From NCBI RefSeq assembly GCF_002865985.1, contig NZ_LNDD01000003.1, positions 310,001 through 374,000 on the forward strand: a stretch of 64,000 nucleotides of DNA. Reading direction: 5' to 3'. The notes under the pieces are model-generated. The model made no database searches. It saw only the letters and a program-made list of their open reading frames with translations, and was not told the origin of the DNA. The translations under genes were made by a program, and so were the position numbers. How positions within the stretch are numbered: the first letter of the stretch is position 1; every line of letters begins with the position of its first letter. Source of the stretch: Thermotoga sp. SG1. GTDB lineage: Bacteria; Thermotogota; Thermotogae; Thermotogales; Thermotogaceae. Of the stretch, positions 52,157-61,051 are shown piece by piece.

Positions 52157-53431
52157 ATGACCCAAATGGAGATGGCACGAAAAGGAATCGTTTCCGAAGA
52201 GATGAAGAAAGTCGCCGAGTACGAAGGTGTGGATGTGGAAGAAGTTCGGAAAAAGATCGCAGAAGGAAGGGCTGTTCTTCCAAAGAACAAACTCCACAGA
52301 GTGAGCAAGCCCATGATAGTGGGAGAAGGTTTCACCGTGAAGGTGAACGCAAACATAGGAACTTCTCAGGGTTTTTCTTCTCTTGAGGAGGAGAAAGAGA
52401 AAGCGAAGGTAGCGATAGAGTACGGTGCCGATTCTCTCATGGTCCTCTCCACGTGGGGGGATCTGAGAGAGATCAGAAGGGCGATCGTGGAAATGTCTCC
52501 CGTCCCCGTTGGATCTGTTCCTATCTACGACTCTGCCGTGAAGAGCTATCAGATGAAAAAGAACGTGGTGGATTTCTCGGAAAAGGACTTTTTCGATATG
52601 GTGATCGCACACGCTGAGGACGGTATAGATTTTATGACAATACACGTGGGTGTGACGAAAAGAGTCCTCGAGAGGGTGAAAAGTTCAAAAAGGATCCTGA
52701 AGATCGTGAGCAGGGGAGGAGCAATTATCGCTGGATGGATGATCAAGAACAACAAGGAAAATCCGTTCTACGAACACTTCGATGAACTTCTGGACATAGC
52801 AAAAGAGTACGATATCACCCTGAGCCTCGGTGACGGAATGAGGCCGGGAGCGGTGGTGGATGCGAGTGACTCCCAGCAGTTCGAAGAACTCTTCGTGATG
52901 GGAGAACTCGTTGAGAGAGCAAGAGAAAAGGGAGTCCAGGTGATGCTGGAAGGACCCGGCCATGTTCCACTGAACGAAGTGGAGATGAACGTGAAACTTA
53001 TGAAGAAAGTGGGAAAAGGTGCCCCCATCTTTCTCCTGGGTCCCCTTCCCACCGACAGGGCAACGGGATACGACCACATAGCCTGTGCGATCGGAGGGGC
53101 TCTTGCCGGCTACTACGGTGCGGATTTTCTCTGCTATGTTACTCCATCGGAACACATTTCCCTTCCAGATGTTGAGGATGTGAGAGAAGGTGTGATAGCA
53201 TCTAAGATAGCAGCGGTCGTGGCGGACGTTGCACGTGGAAACAGAAAAGCCTGGGAACTGGAAAAACGCATGGCACTCGCACGGAAGAATTTCGATTGGG
53301 AAACGATGTTCGATCTCTCACTGGGGAAGGACATCGCAAGGAAAAAGTACGAGGAAAGGCCATATCCCGACAAGGGTTGTTCCATGTGTGGACCCTTCTG
53401 TGCAATAAAGATAGCGGAGGAGTTCTCTTGA
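52157..53431 (+). CDS. thiC: Phosphomethylpyrimidine synthase ThiC
   Basis: A 424-residue radical-SAM enzyme converting AIR to [76 protein letters not shown] and [19 protein letters not shown] are diagnostic. The 4Fe-4S cluster motif C-x2-C-x4-C is at the C-terminus (CSMCGPFC). It is the short form without the long N-terminal domain seen in proteobacteria. The ATG at 52157 follows GGGGTGAG; the stop overlaps the next start. Confidence 0.97.
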   Translation: MTQMEMARKGIVSEEMKKVAEYEGVDVEEVRKKIAEGRAVLPKNKLHRVSKPMIVGEGFTVKVNANIGTSQGFSSLEEEKEKAKVAIEYGADSLMVLSTWGDLREIRRAIVEMSPVPVGSVPIYDSAVKSYQMKKNVVDFSEKDFFDMVIAHAEDGIDFMTIHVGVTKRVLERVKSSKRILKIVSRGGAIIAGWMIKNNKENPFYEHFDELLDIAKEYDITLSLGDGMRPGAVVDASDSQQFEELFVMGELVERAREKGVQVMLEGPGHVPLNEVEMNVKLMKKVGKGAPIFLLGPLPTDRATGYDHIACAIGGALAGYYGADFLCYVTPSEHISLPDVEDVREGVIASKIAAVVADVARGNRKAWELEKRMALARKNFDWETMFDLSLGKDIARKKYEERPYPDKGCSMCGPFCAIKIAEEFS

Positions 53432-54174
53432 GAAAAGGCGTTTCTACAAGCATCATAAGGAGCAGACCAGATCTCCTAGAAACTCTTCCACAGGCCGATG
53501 TGTACGAACTGGGTTTTTTCAAACTGGAGGACCTGGGACATGTCCTCCACTTCTTTTCAGGCAAACATTTTGGAATTCATGCTCCTTTCGTTTACAGATA
53601 CATCGACCATCATCCAAATCCCACCTCACTGAACGAAGAAAAAAGGAAAGACACGTTCTTCGTGAACAAAAGGTGCGCTGAGCTTTCGAAGAAGATTGGA
53701 GCCGATTACGTGGTTGTTCACTTTCCAAATGCTCTTCAGAGAGAAAACTGGCTTTCTATATACGAAGAAGTGGAAAGGGAATTTTCTGAACTTTCAACCC
53801 TCGTCAAAACTAGGGTGGAGAATGTTTATGGAAACGACCATTTTCACTCCGCAAAGGACTATAGATCCTTTCTTGAAAACACAGGTTGCAGGATGTGTAT
53901 CGACGTGGGACACCTTCTTCTCGACGCTGAGATCTACCACTTTTCTCCTGTGAAATTCATCGAGGAGCTTTCAGATCTGATCGAGGAGTTTCACATATAC
54001 TACGCTGACTTTGAAACTTACAGAAGGTGCCACCATGCCCCCTGGGGTGAGTCGAAGAACTTCTTCGAGATTTTGGAATTCATAAAAGACATGGATGTTG
54101 ATTTTGTCATAGAACCGACTCCGGAGTGCGATGAGGGCTTGGAAGAACTTCTCGAGTACTGGAGGGATCTGTGA
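53428..54174 (+). CDS. TIM-barrel sugar-phosphate isomerase/endonuclease IV-like protein in the thi operon
   Basis: A 248-residue protein of the xylose-isomerase-like TIM-barrel superfamily. [75 protein letters not shown] and [20 protein letters not shown] place metal-binding His/Asp/Glu residues at strand ends. TTG at 53428 follows GGAGG and overlaps the thiC TGA; the stop overlaps the thiD-thiN start. Four-base overlaps on one side and one base on the other show it belongs to the thiamin operon. Its thiamin role is not established. Confidence 0.78.
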   Translation: MRKGVSTSIIRSRPDLLETLPQADVYELGFFKLEDLGHVLHFFSGKHFGIHAPFVYRYIDHHPNPTSLNEEKRKDTFFVNKRCAELSKKIGADYVVVHFPNALQRENWLSIYEEVEREFSELSTLVKTRVENVYGNDHFHSAKDYRSFLENTGCRMCIDVGHLLLDAEIYHFSPVKFIEELSDLIEEFHIYYADFETYRRCHHAPWGESKNFFEILEFIKDMDVDFVIEPTPECDEGLEELLEYWRDL

Positions 54175-55403
54175 TGGTTCTTGTGGTATCGGGATTTGAC
54201 CCTTCTGGAGGAGCAGGAATGCTTCAGGACGTGAAGATTCTGTCCGCACTCGGAATAAGGGTCCACGGTGTGATATCTGCCCTGACCGTTCAGAACGAAG
54301 AGAAGGTTTTCTCTGTGGGTTTCAGGAACTGGGAAGAGATGAAAAAGGAAATCGAGGTGCTCACCCCGCCACGTGTGATAAAGGTGGGTCTTGTCCGTCC
54401 TGAAGTGGTGAAGAATCTGAGGGAGATGTTTTCGGATTCAACGATCGTGTGGAACGTTGTGCTTGAGTCTTCTTCGGGTTTCAAGTTTCAGGACCCGGAC
54501 GAAGTGAGAAAGTTCACAGGATACGCCAACTACGTTGTGCTGAACAGCGAGGAAGCAGAAAAGGTGGGTGAGCAGGAAAACTTCATCATCACCGGCGGGC
54601 ATGAGAAAGATGACAGGATAAAGGTGAGGTACAGGGATCTTGTCATCGAAACCCCCAGGATACCCGGAGAGTTTCACGGAACAGGCTGTGCCTTCTCCAG
54701 TGCGATTGCCGGCTTTCTTGCGATGAACTATCCTGTAGAAGAGGCGATCAGATCCGCCACGGAACTTCTCAGAAAGATCCTCGAGAGGTCTTCAGGTGTG
54801 GTGGAGACGGAAAAGCTTCTTCGTGACTGGCACAAACACGACGTTCTCAACACGCTGGACGAGATCCTCCCGGAATTCCTTGAGATAGGCCCCTCCACGG
54901 TACCCGAGGTTGGGCAGAACATCTCCTACGCTCTGCCGTGGGCGCAGAGTGAGTACGAGGTGGGAAAGTTCCCGGGAAGGATCAGGCTCAAGGAAGGAAA
55001 GGCGGTGGCTGTATCCTGCGCTTCCTTCAGAGACAGGTCCCATACCGCACGGATGACGATCACCATGATGCGGTTCCATCCGTACATGAGATGCACGGTG
55101 AACGTGAGATACAGAAAAGAGTACGTGGAGAGGGCAAGGAAAAAAGGATTGAAAGTCTATCATTACGACAGATCGAAAGAGCCGGAAGAGATCAGAGAAA
55201 GAGAGGGTCAGTCCATGGTGTGGATGATAGAGCAGGCGATCTCGGAGTTGAACGCACCACCGGATGTGGTATATGATGAAGGATGGTGGGGAAAGGAAGC
55301 GATGATAAGGGTTTTTGGAAGAAATCCAAAGGAGGTTCTGGAGAAGATAAAACTCATGGTGAGGGAGGGAGAATATGCCGAAGGCGGAGGGAAGGATCTT
55401 TGA
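54174..55403 (+). CDS. thiDN: ThiD-ThiN fusion: HMP(-P) kinase and thiamin-phosphate synthase
   Basis: A 409-residue bifunctional protein. The N-terminal ribokinase-fold HMP/HMP-P kinase (1 to about 225) shows [20 protein letters not shown] and [20 protein letters not shown], with the anion-hole GTGC. The C-terminal ThiN domain (about 235-409) shows [20 protein letters not shown] and [20 protein letters not shown]. ThiN replaces ThiE in archaea and some thermophiles and joins HMP-PP to thiazole phosphate. No thiE is seen here. ATG at 54174 shares its first base with the previous stop. Confidence 0.94.
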   Translation: MVLVVSGFDPSGGAGMLQDVKILSALGIRVHGVISALTVQNEEKVFSVGFRNWEEMKKEIEVLTPPRVIKVGLVRPEVVKNLREMFSDSTIVWNVVLESSSGFKFQDPDEVRKFTGYANYVVLNSEEAEKVGEQENFIITGGHEKDDRIKVRYRDLVIETPRIPGEFHGTGCAFSSAIAGFLAMNYPVEEAIRSATELLRKILERSSGVVETEKLLRDWHKHDVLNTLDEILPEFLEIGPSTVPEVGQNISYALPWAQSEYEVGKFPGRIRLKEGKAVAVSCASFRDRSHTARMTITMMRFHPYMRCTVNVRYRKEYVERARKKGLKVYHYDRSKEPEEIREREGQSMVWMIEQAISELNAPPDVVYDEGWWGKEAMIRVFGRNPKEVLEKIKLMVREGEYAEGGGKDL

Positions 55404-55788
55404 TTTCAAAGGGCACGATGCGATAAGAACGGACTTTCTGGAGGCCATAGATTTCGATGGGAAAGAGGAGTACATCAGGATCGAAACCGAAGAGTTCTCC
55501 GCCGTGTGCCCCTTCTCCGGTCTTCCAGACATAGGCAAGGTGATCATAGAATACTATCCCGACGGTGGAAAGATCGTTGAGCTGAAGTCCCTGAAGTACT
55601 ACTTTGTGAGTTTCAGGAACGTGGGAATATACCAGGAAGAGGCAACGAAGAGAATATACGAAGACCTGAAGAGCCTTTTGAAAACGGACCGTCTGAGAGT
55701 CACCGTGATATACAACATAAGAGGCGGAATAAAGACAACGACGCAGATAGGTTCACTGGAGGGAAGAGGGAATGGAAAAGTTGAATGA
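55375..55788 (+). CDS. queF: 7-cyano-7-deazaguanine (preQ0) reductase QueF
   Basis: A 137-residue unimodular (type I) QueF that reduces preQ0 to preQ1 with NADPH for queuosine synthesis. The catalytic cysteine is in [19 protein letters not shown] and the substrate motif is [20 protein letters not shown] (E-x-K-S-L-K-x-Y). The ATG lies 29 bases inside the thiD-thiN gene, so translation and transcription are coupled to the thiamin operon. Confidence 0.96.
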   Translation: MPKAEGRIFDFKGHDAIRTDFLEAIDFDGKEEYIRIETEEFSAVCPFSGLPDIGKVIIEYYPDGGKIVELKSLKYYFVSFRNVGIYQEEATKRIYEDLKSLLKTDRLRVTVIYNIRGGIKTTTQIGSLEGRGNGKVE

Positions 55789-56410
55789 AAGATTGATACT
55801 CCTGACAGGAATTTTCGTTTCTGCCCTGACCATCTCAAACGTGATCGCAGGAAAACTTGTGAACATAGGTCCTTTCCTCGTTCCTGTGGCAGTTCTATGC
55901 TATCCCATCACGTTCGCTGTAACGGACATCGTTTCGGAGGTTTACGGGAAAAGAACCGCACAGAAGGTGGTGTGGACCGGCTTTTTCACCTCTCTGATCC
56001 TTGTAATCTACTCGCAGATCGCCGCTCTCTATCCTCCCGCCTCCATCTTCGAAGAAAACGAAGCGTTTGTGAAGGTGTTCGGTGCCACACCGAGGATCGT
56101 TCTTGCGAGTATCCTCGCGTACGTTCTCTCTCAGTCCCACGATGTCTGGGCCTTTCACTTCTGGAAGAAGGTCACCAGGGGATCACACCTGTGGCTCAGA
56201 AACAACCTTTCCACGATGGTCTCCCAGTTCATAGATACCCTTGTGTTCATCACTCTGGCCTTCGCCGGAACGGTTCCTGGAACTGCACTCTCCCAGATGG
56301 TCTTCTCTCAGTACGCGGTGAAATTGATCATCGCCGCTATCGACACTCCCTTCGTTTATCTGGGAGTAAAACTCGTGAGCGGTAGATGGGTTGTGAAGGA
56401 AGGGAGCTGA
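55772..56410 (+). CDS. Queuosine precursor transporter (YhhQ family)
   Basis: A 212-residue membrane protein with about six helices. [17 protein letters not shown] and [20 protein letters not shown] are characteristic of YhhQ/DUF165 proteins, which import preQ0/preQ1. [20 protein letters not shown] is the later conserved helix. It overlaps queF by 17 bases; reductase and transporter together serve queuosine salvage. Confidence 0.93.
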   Translation: MEKLNERLILLTGIFVSALTISNVIAGKLVNIGPFLVPVAVLCYPITFAVTDIVSEVYGKRTAQKVVWTGFFTSLILVIYSQIAALYPPASIFEENEAFVKVFGATPRIVLASILAYVLSQSHDVWAFHFWKKVTRGSHLWLRNNLSTMVSQFIDTLVFITLAFAGTVPGTALSQMVFSQYAVKLIIAAIDTPFVYLGVKLVSGRWVVKEGS

Positions 56411-56415
56411 TATTT

Positions 56416-57168
56416 TTGATAGTTGCAAAAGGGTTGACCAGAAAATTCGGAGATTTCGTCGCCGTCGATCATGTCGATCTTGTGGTGAGGCCTGGTGAGA
56501 TATACGGCTTTCTGGGACCAAACGGTGCAGGGAAAACGACCACCATAAAGATGCTCACGGGTGTTTTGAAACCAACCGAGGGTGAGATAGAGATCCTCGG
56601 AATGAACATGAAGACACACGAGATGGAAATAAAAAAAAGCATCGGGGTCGTTCCGGACGAGCCGAAGATCTACTCTCAGCTGACCGGAAAAGAGTTTCTG
56701 GATTTCATCATGGAGATATACGGCCTCAACGAAAAAGAGGTGAGCAAAAGGATAGCAGAGCTCTGTGAGGCTTTCAAGGTGGATTACCTTGGAAAAAGAG
56801 TGAGCGAGATGTCTCATGGAATGAAACAAAAGCTCATGCTGGTCGGTGTTTTCATGAGAAGGCCCAGGGTGATCTTTTTGGATGAACCAACGGTGGGGCT
56901 CGATGCAAAGAGTGCCAAAATTTTGAAACTTCTTTTGAGGAAGTATGCAGACGAAGGTGCCACGATATTCCTCACCACCCACATCTTGGAGATTGCAGAG
57001 AAGATGTGCGACAGGATCGGCATCATAAACAGGGGAAGACTCATAGTGGAGGGAACAATGGAAGAGCTCAGAAAACTCTCTGGGCAGGAAAAAGCTTCAC
57101 TGGAGGACCTCTTCCTTCAACTCACGGCGGAAAACGAGGAAATAGAAGAGATCATCAGGGAGTTGTGA
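56416..57168 (+). CDS. ABC transporter ATP-binding protein
   Basis: A 250-residue ABC-2-type nucleotide-binding domain: Walker A FLGPNGAGKTTTIKMLTGVL, signature VSEMSHGMKQKLMLVG, Walker B VIFLDEPTVGLD and switch TTHILEIAEKM. The best start is TTG at 56416, six bases after the transporter stop, behind GAAGGGAG. It forms an exporter with the permease encoded next. The substrate is unknown; its place in the thiamin/queuosine run does not reveal it. Confidence 0.92.
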   Translation: MIVAKGLTRKFGDFVAVDHVDLVVRPGEIYGFLGPNGAGKTTTIKMLTGVLKPTEGEIEILGMNMKTHEMEIKKSIGVVPDEPKIYSQLTGKEFLDFIMEIYGLNEKEVSKRIAELCEAFKVDYLGKRVSEMSHGMKQKLMLVGVFMRRPRVIFLDEPTVGLDAKSAKILKLLLRKYADEGATIFLTTHILEIAEKMCDRIGIINRGRLIVEGTMEELRKLSGQEKASLEDLFLQLTAENEEIEEIIREL

Positions 57169-57171
57169 GAT

Positions 57172-58581
57172 ATGAGAGAACTCTTTGTGCTTATGAAGTA
57201 CGCAAATCCACGGGGAAAGAAAGGATTGTATGCGGTGATTTTCACCGCCCTGATGATGGGTGTGCTCTTTTACTCTCTCATGGGAAAGACCTTTGAAGAA
57301 CTGCTGAACAGGTTCGGAGAGGAAGTCTTTGTTGCCTCCCTGACGTTTTCGACCACCCTGTTTTCTGTGATGTTTCTTCTTGGAATTTCTTTCTATCTTT
57401 CTCATTCTCTTGTTCTGGAGGAAGAGATAGAATTTTTACTCACTCTGCCGATCAGAAGAAGTACGATTGTCATATATCAGATGCTGATGTCTCTTTTTTA
57501 CCAGGCTTTTGTCTTGATAACGATGTTTCTGAATCTTCTGATGCTTTCTTTTCTCACCAGAGACCTCCTTCCAGTGCTGTCCGGGATTTTGCATCTTTTC
57601 TTTCTCATTCTTTTGGGATCTGTTCTGTCGATAGTCTTTGGGAGGGCATTGAATCGATCGGCGGCACGCCGGCTCTCTTCCGTGGTACAACTTCTTGCCG
57701 TCTTCGGGTTTCTTGTGATCGTGAACGTTCCAGACTTTGCCACTGTGGCAGGAAAATTCTTTGTTTCGAAGTGGAACGTTCTTTCTTATCCTGTTCTTTC
57801 ACATGACAGGCCCATCTTCCTGATCCACGAGACTCTTCTTGCGGTCCTTTCCTTTTTGCTCTTCTATCTGGCATCACGAAAGGCTGCCTTTGAGCCCGTT
57901 TCATATGAGAAAAAAGAAGAACAAAAAGAGAAAAGATTCCCGGGAAGGGGATTCTTCAAGAAAGATTTCATCACTCTTGTTCGTGAAGAAAGGATGGTTT
58001 ATTTTCTTTTCTATCCGGTGGGCTTTGGAGTTTTGATGACGATCGTGGGAAGCGCGGATTTCGGATTGATCTTTGCGTCCGGCATTTCCGCACTCTACAA
58101 CGCGACGATGACGGCGATGCTCTGGAGGAAGGAATTGGAGGTCTGGCCACTTCCCAGAATCTTTCCCGTCAGATTGAAAGATGTCGTTCTTTCAAAGGTG
58201 CTCGTTCCATCCTTTCTGAACACCACGGTTGTTTCAGGTTACGTGATCTTTCTTGTTTTCTACCAGAAGCAATTTCTCTACCTTTCTTTCGTTCCCGTAT
58301 GTCTGAGTCTTTACCTTTTTGTCTCAATGGTTGGGCTTTTTCTTTCAAAGTGGGAGAAAACAGGCCAACTTGCAAACCCTGCGAAGGTCTTTTCCACACC
58401 GGTGGTTCTTCTGGTACAGCTTCTTGCCCTCGGGGTGGTGGCTTCTCTCGGATACGTTCTTTCACTCGGGTCGCATCTTATTTTCGCACTGGCTTTAATA
58501 TCCGTTGTTGTGGGAAGCATCGGTGGATTTGTCGCAACTTTCAGGCGTTTTGTGAATCGTGTAGAAAGATTTGAGACGTGA
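57172..58581 (+). CDS. ABC-2 type permease, large form
   Basis: A 469-residue membrane protein with about twelve hydrophobic segments in two blocks separated by a charged loop (about 240-265, SYEKKEEQKEKRFPGRG). LSHSLVLEEEIEFLLTLPIRRSTIVIYQ is the coupling region, given here only to mark it near residues 80-107. It is the membrane partner of the preceding ATPase, three bases away. The final 87 bases are shared, antisense, with the PfkB kinase gene. Confidence 0.85.
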   Translation: MRELFVLMKYANPRGKKGLYAVIFTALMMGVLFYSLMGKTFEELLNRFGEEVFVASLTFSTTLFSVMFLLGISFYLSHSLVLEEEIEFLLTLPIRRSTIVIYQMLMSLFYQAFVLITMFLNLLMLSFLTRDLLPVLSGILHLFFLILLGSVLSIVFGRALNRSAARRLSSVVQLLAVFGFLVIVNVPDFATVAGKFFVSKWNVLSYPVLSHDRPIFLIHETLLAVLSFLLFYLASRKAAFEPVSYEKKEEQKEKRFPGRGFFKKDFITLVREERMVYFLFYPVGFGVLMTIVGSADFGLIFASGISALYNATMTAMLWRKELEVWPLPRIFPVRLKDVVLSKVLVPSFLNTTVVSGYVIFLVFYQKQFLYLSFVPVCLSLYLFVSMVGLFLSKWEKTGQLANPAKVFSTPVVLLVQLLALGVVASLGYVLSLGSHLIFALALISVVVGSIGGFVATFRRFVNRVERFET

Positions 58582-59310
58582 GATCCTCTCAAAGGGAGTC
58601 AATGGACCTTCTTGACCAAGAATCTGCGAACATTCCACCGCTTTTTCCAGAGCTTCTCTGCGAGACCTTCCTTTCAGAAGCTCGTGGATCAACACCATAT
58701 CGAACAGATCTCCAAGACCTATCGGATGGGAAAATAATACTCCGTTTCCTGGAACATGGATATCGTGCCATCTTGCACCCTCTGGTCCCATCTTCACCAC
58801 ATCACATCTGATTCTTGAACATTCTTTCTCGTTTCCTATGATGAGTGCCTTCAAATCGCTGGTGTCGATCCGTGCTCTGGGGCCGATGTCGATCACTACG
58901 TTTTGTGATCTTTCACACACGACTTTCAAGGTCTTTTCCGTGACCTCTCCCGTTGCAAAGACAAGATCGTAATCGTTCATCATGGATGGAACAACGATGT
59001 TTTCTCCGTTCACACCGATCTCGACAGCAAGAGGCCTTCCGTTGCGGGCTATGAACAGACCCGTTTTCCCATGAAGAATCGACATATGAGAAACATCGAA
59101 GCCTGATCTTTTGAGTTCATCAACCAGGTGTTTTCCTCGAAAGTCCTCTCCAACGTTCGAGTAAAAATCAACTCTGTGTCCAAGAAGGAATAGACCGTAC
59201 GCCACGTTAAGGCCCGACCCACCTGGAGATTCCCTGATGATTGTTTTGTGTGGATCTTTACCGAACAGGAAGACGTCCCAGAAAGTGCCACCAAAGATCG
59301 CTATCTTCAA
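58495..59310 (-). CDS. PfkB-family carbohydrate kinase
   Basis: A 271-residue ribokinase-fold kinase. The N-terminus KIAIFGGTFWDVFLFGKDPH, substrate-binding SPGGSGLNVAYGLFLLGHRV and DFYSNVGEDFRGKHLVDELK are typical. The C-terminal anion-hole motif is HPIGLGDLFDMVLIHELLKG, where GLGD replaces the usual GAGD with the catalytic Asp kept. The substrate sugar or nucleoside is not evident. TTG at 59310 follows GGGAGG. Its last 29 codons are antisense to the convergent permease, an unusually long overlap. Confidence 0.87.
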   Translation of the reverse strand: MKIAIFGGTFWDVFLFGKDPHKTIIRESPGGSGLNVAYGLFLLGHRVDFYSNVGEDFRGKHLVDELKRSGFDVSHMSILHGKTGLFIARNGRPLAVEIGVNGENIVVPSMMNDYDLVFATGEVTEKTLKVVCERSQNVVIDIGPRARIDTSDLKALIIGNEKECSRIRCDVVKMGPEGARWHDIHVPGNGVLFSHPIGLGDLFDMVLIHELLKGRSRREALEKAVECSQILGQEGPLTPFERISRLKSFYTIHKTPESCDKSTDASHNNGY

Positions 59311-59357
59311 CGAAAGTCCCTCCCGTGATAGAATTTCAAAAAAACGGAGGGAAAACG

Positions 59358-60374
59358 ATGAATCTCTGGAAATTATATCAGCCAGGAACACCCGCTGCGA
59401 TAATAGCCTGGGGGCAGCTGGGAACACCCCATGCAAAAACCACCTACGGCCTTCTCAGACACAGCAGGCTCTTCAAACCGGTGTGTGTTGTCGCAGAACA
59501 CGATGGAAAGAAAGCAAGCGATTTTATTTGGCCGGTTCGTTTCGATGTTCCCGTGGTTTCCTCGATAGAAAAGATCAAAGAGTTCGGTGCAAAGGTTGTG
59601 ATCATCGGAGTGTCCAACCCTGGAGGCTACCTTGAGGAAAAGGTCGCTCAGCTTGTGAAAGATGCCTTGTCGAACGGTTTAGATGTTATATCGGGCCTTC
59701 ACTTCAAGATCTCCCAGCAAACAGAGTTTCTGAAACTGGCTCAGGAAAGTGGAGCAAAAATACTGGATATTCGTGTTCCACCGGTGGATCTGAGGGTCTT
59801 TTCTGGTGATGTATACCAGAAGAGAATAAAAGTCGTTGGTGTTTTTGGAACAGACTGTGTTGTTGGAAAAAGGACAACCGCCGTTCAGCTCTGGGAAAGG
59901 GCGCTTCAGAAAGGAATGAAAGCTGCCTTCATGGCCACAGGTCAGACAGGGATTCTGATAGGTGCAGACGCAGGGTACGTTGTGGACGCTATTCCTGCCG
60001 ATTTCGTTTCCGGTGTGGTGGAAAAGACCATCATGGAGCTCGAGAGGATGGGAAAAGAAATCGTCTTTGTTGAGGGACAGGGGGCACTGAGACATCCCGC
60101 GTACGGTCAGGTCACCCTGGGCCTTCTGTATGGATGCAATCCCGATGTTGTCTTCTTGGTACACGATCCGTCAAGAAACCATTTTGAGTCTTTTCCGAAA
60201 ATTCCAAAAAAACCTGATTTTGAAGAAGAAAGAAAGCTCATCGAAACACTCTCGGATGCAAAGGTGATCGGGGGAGTGTGTCTGAACGGGACCTTCGAAA
60301 CAGACCTTCCCGTCTACGATCCTTTTAATCCAGAAGATCTCGATGAGATGTTGAAGAGGGTGGTCGAATGGTGA
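59358..60374 (+). CDS. DUF1611 family P-loop protein
   Basis: A 338-residue protein of the DUF1611 family: an N-terminal Rossmann-like domain (about 1-130, with VVIIGVSNPGGYLEEKVAQL) and a P-loop NTPase domain (VVGVFGTDCVVGKRTTAVQL near 155-174, IVFVEGQGALRHPAYGQVTL near 230). In other bacteria these genes neighbour dipeptide epimerases and cell-wall enzymes; the reaction is unknown. The ATG at 59358 follows GGAGGGAAAAC. Its stop overlaps the comB start by seven bases. Confidence 0.87.
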   Translation: MNLWKLYQPGTPAAIIAWGQLGTPHAKTTYGLLRHSRLFKPVCVVAEHDGKKASDFIWPVRFDVPVVSSIEKIKEFGAKVVIIGVSNPGGYLEEKVAQLVKDALSNGLDVISGLHFKISQQTEFLKLAQESGAKILDIRVPPVDLRVFSGDVYQKRIKVVGVFGTDCVVGKRTTAVQLWERALQKGMKAAFMATGQTGILIGADAGYVVDAIPADFVSGVVEKTIMELERMGKEIVFVEGQGALRHPAYGQVTLGLLYGCNPDVVFLVHDPSRNHFESFPKIPKKPDFEEERKLIETLSDAKVIGGVCLNGTFETDLPVYDPFNPEDLDEMLKRVVEW

Positions 60375-61051
60375 ATGTTGTGATGGTTCCATGTTCTGTG
60401 GTGAAGGATGAAACGGTGGTCGTCGTGGACGTTCTGAGAGCCACTAGTACTATTGTCACAGCGCTTGCCAACGGTGCAAAAGAGGTTGTTCCTGTAAAAA
60501 CGGTGGAGGAAGCATTGTTAAGGAAGGAAAAGGATGTTCTTGTGTGTGGAGAAAGGAACGCAGAGAAGGTGAAGGGGTTCGACCTTGGGAACTCTCCTCT
60601 TGAGTACAAAAGCGAACTGGTCTTTGGGAAAACGATCGTTCTCACAACGACGAACGGCACTCAGATAATCGAGAAAGTAGAGGGTGACAGCGTCATCGCA
60701 GCCTCTTTTCTGAACGTTTCTGCGGTTGTTGAATACCTGAAAGAAAAGGAAAGCATCACCGTCGTCTGTGCTGGAACCAGTGGGCGTTTTTCTCTGGAAG
60801 ATTTTTTACTTGCTGGTATGATCGTGAAAAGACTGAAAAGGGACGATCTTCTGGATGGTGCGCTTGTGGCTATGAAATACTTCGAATCTGTAAAAAACAT
60901 AAGGGAGGAGATCAAAAGATTCTCCTCCCATGCAAAGAGACTGATATCTCTTGGATTCGAAAAAGACGTCGATTTCTGCACAACGGAAGATCTCTACAAC
61001 GTGGTTCCAATCCTCGCAAACGGTGCTTTCACTCTGAAAGAAGCTCGGTGA
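60368..61051 (+). CDS. comB: ComB-like 2-phosphosulfolactate phosphatase family protein
   Basis: A 227-residue protein with the ComB pattern: VVVDVLRATSTIVTALANGA, VCGERNAEKVKGFDLGNSPL, ELVFGKTIVLTTTNGTQIIE and VCAGTSGRFSLEDFLLAGMI. ComB dephosphorylates 2-phosphosulfolactate in coenzyme M synthesis, a methanogen cofactor. Bacteria outside that pathway carry ComB homologues, so the substrate here may differ. It is coupled to the DUF1611 gene. The last 23 bases overlap the convergent fabD. Confidence 0.88.
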   Translation: MVNVVMVPCSVVKDETVVVVDVLRATSTIVTALANGAKEVVPVKTVEEALLRKEKDVLVCGERNAEKVKGFDLGNSPLEYKSELVFGKTIVLTTTNGTQIIEKVEGDSVIAASFLNVSAVVEYLKEKESITVVCAGTSGRFSLEDFLLAGMIVKRLKRDDLLDGALVAMKYFESVKNIREEIKRFSSHAKRLISLGFEKDVDFCTTEDLYNVVPILANGAFTLKEAR

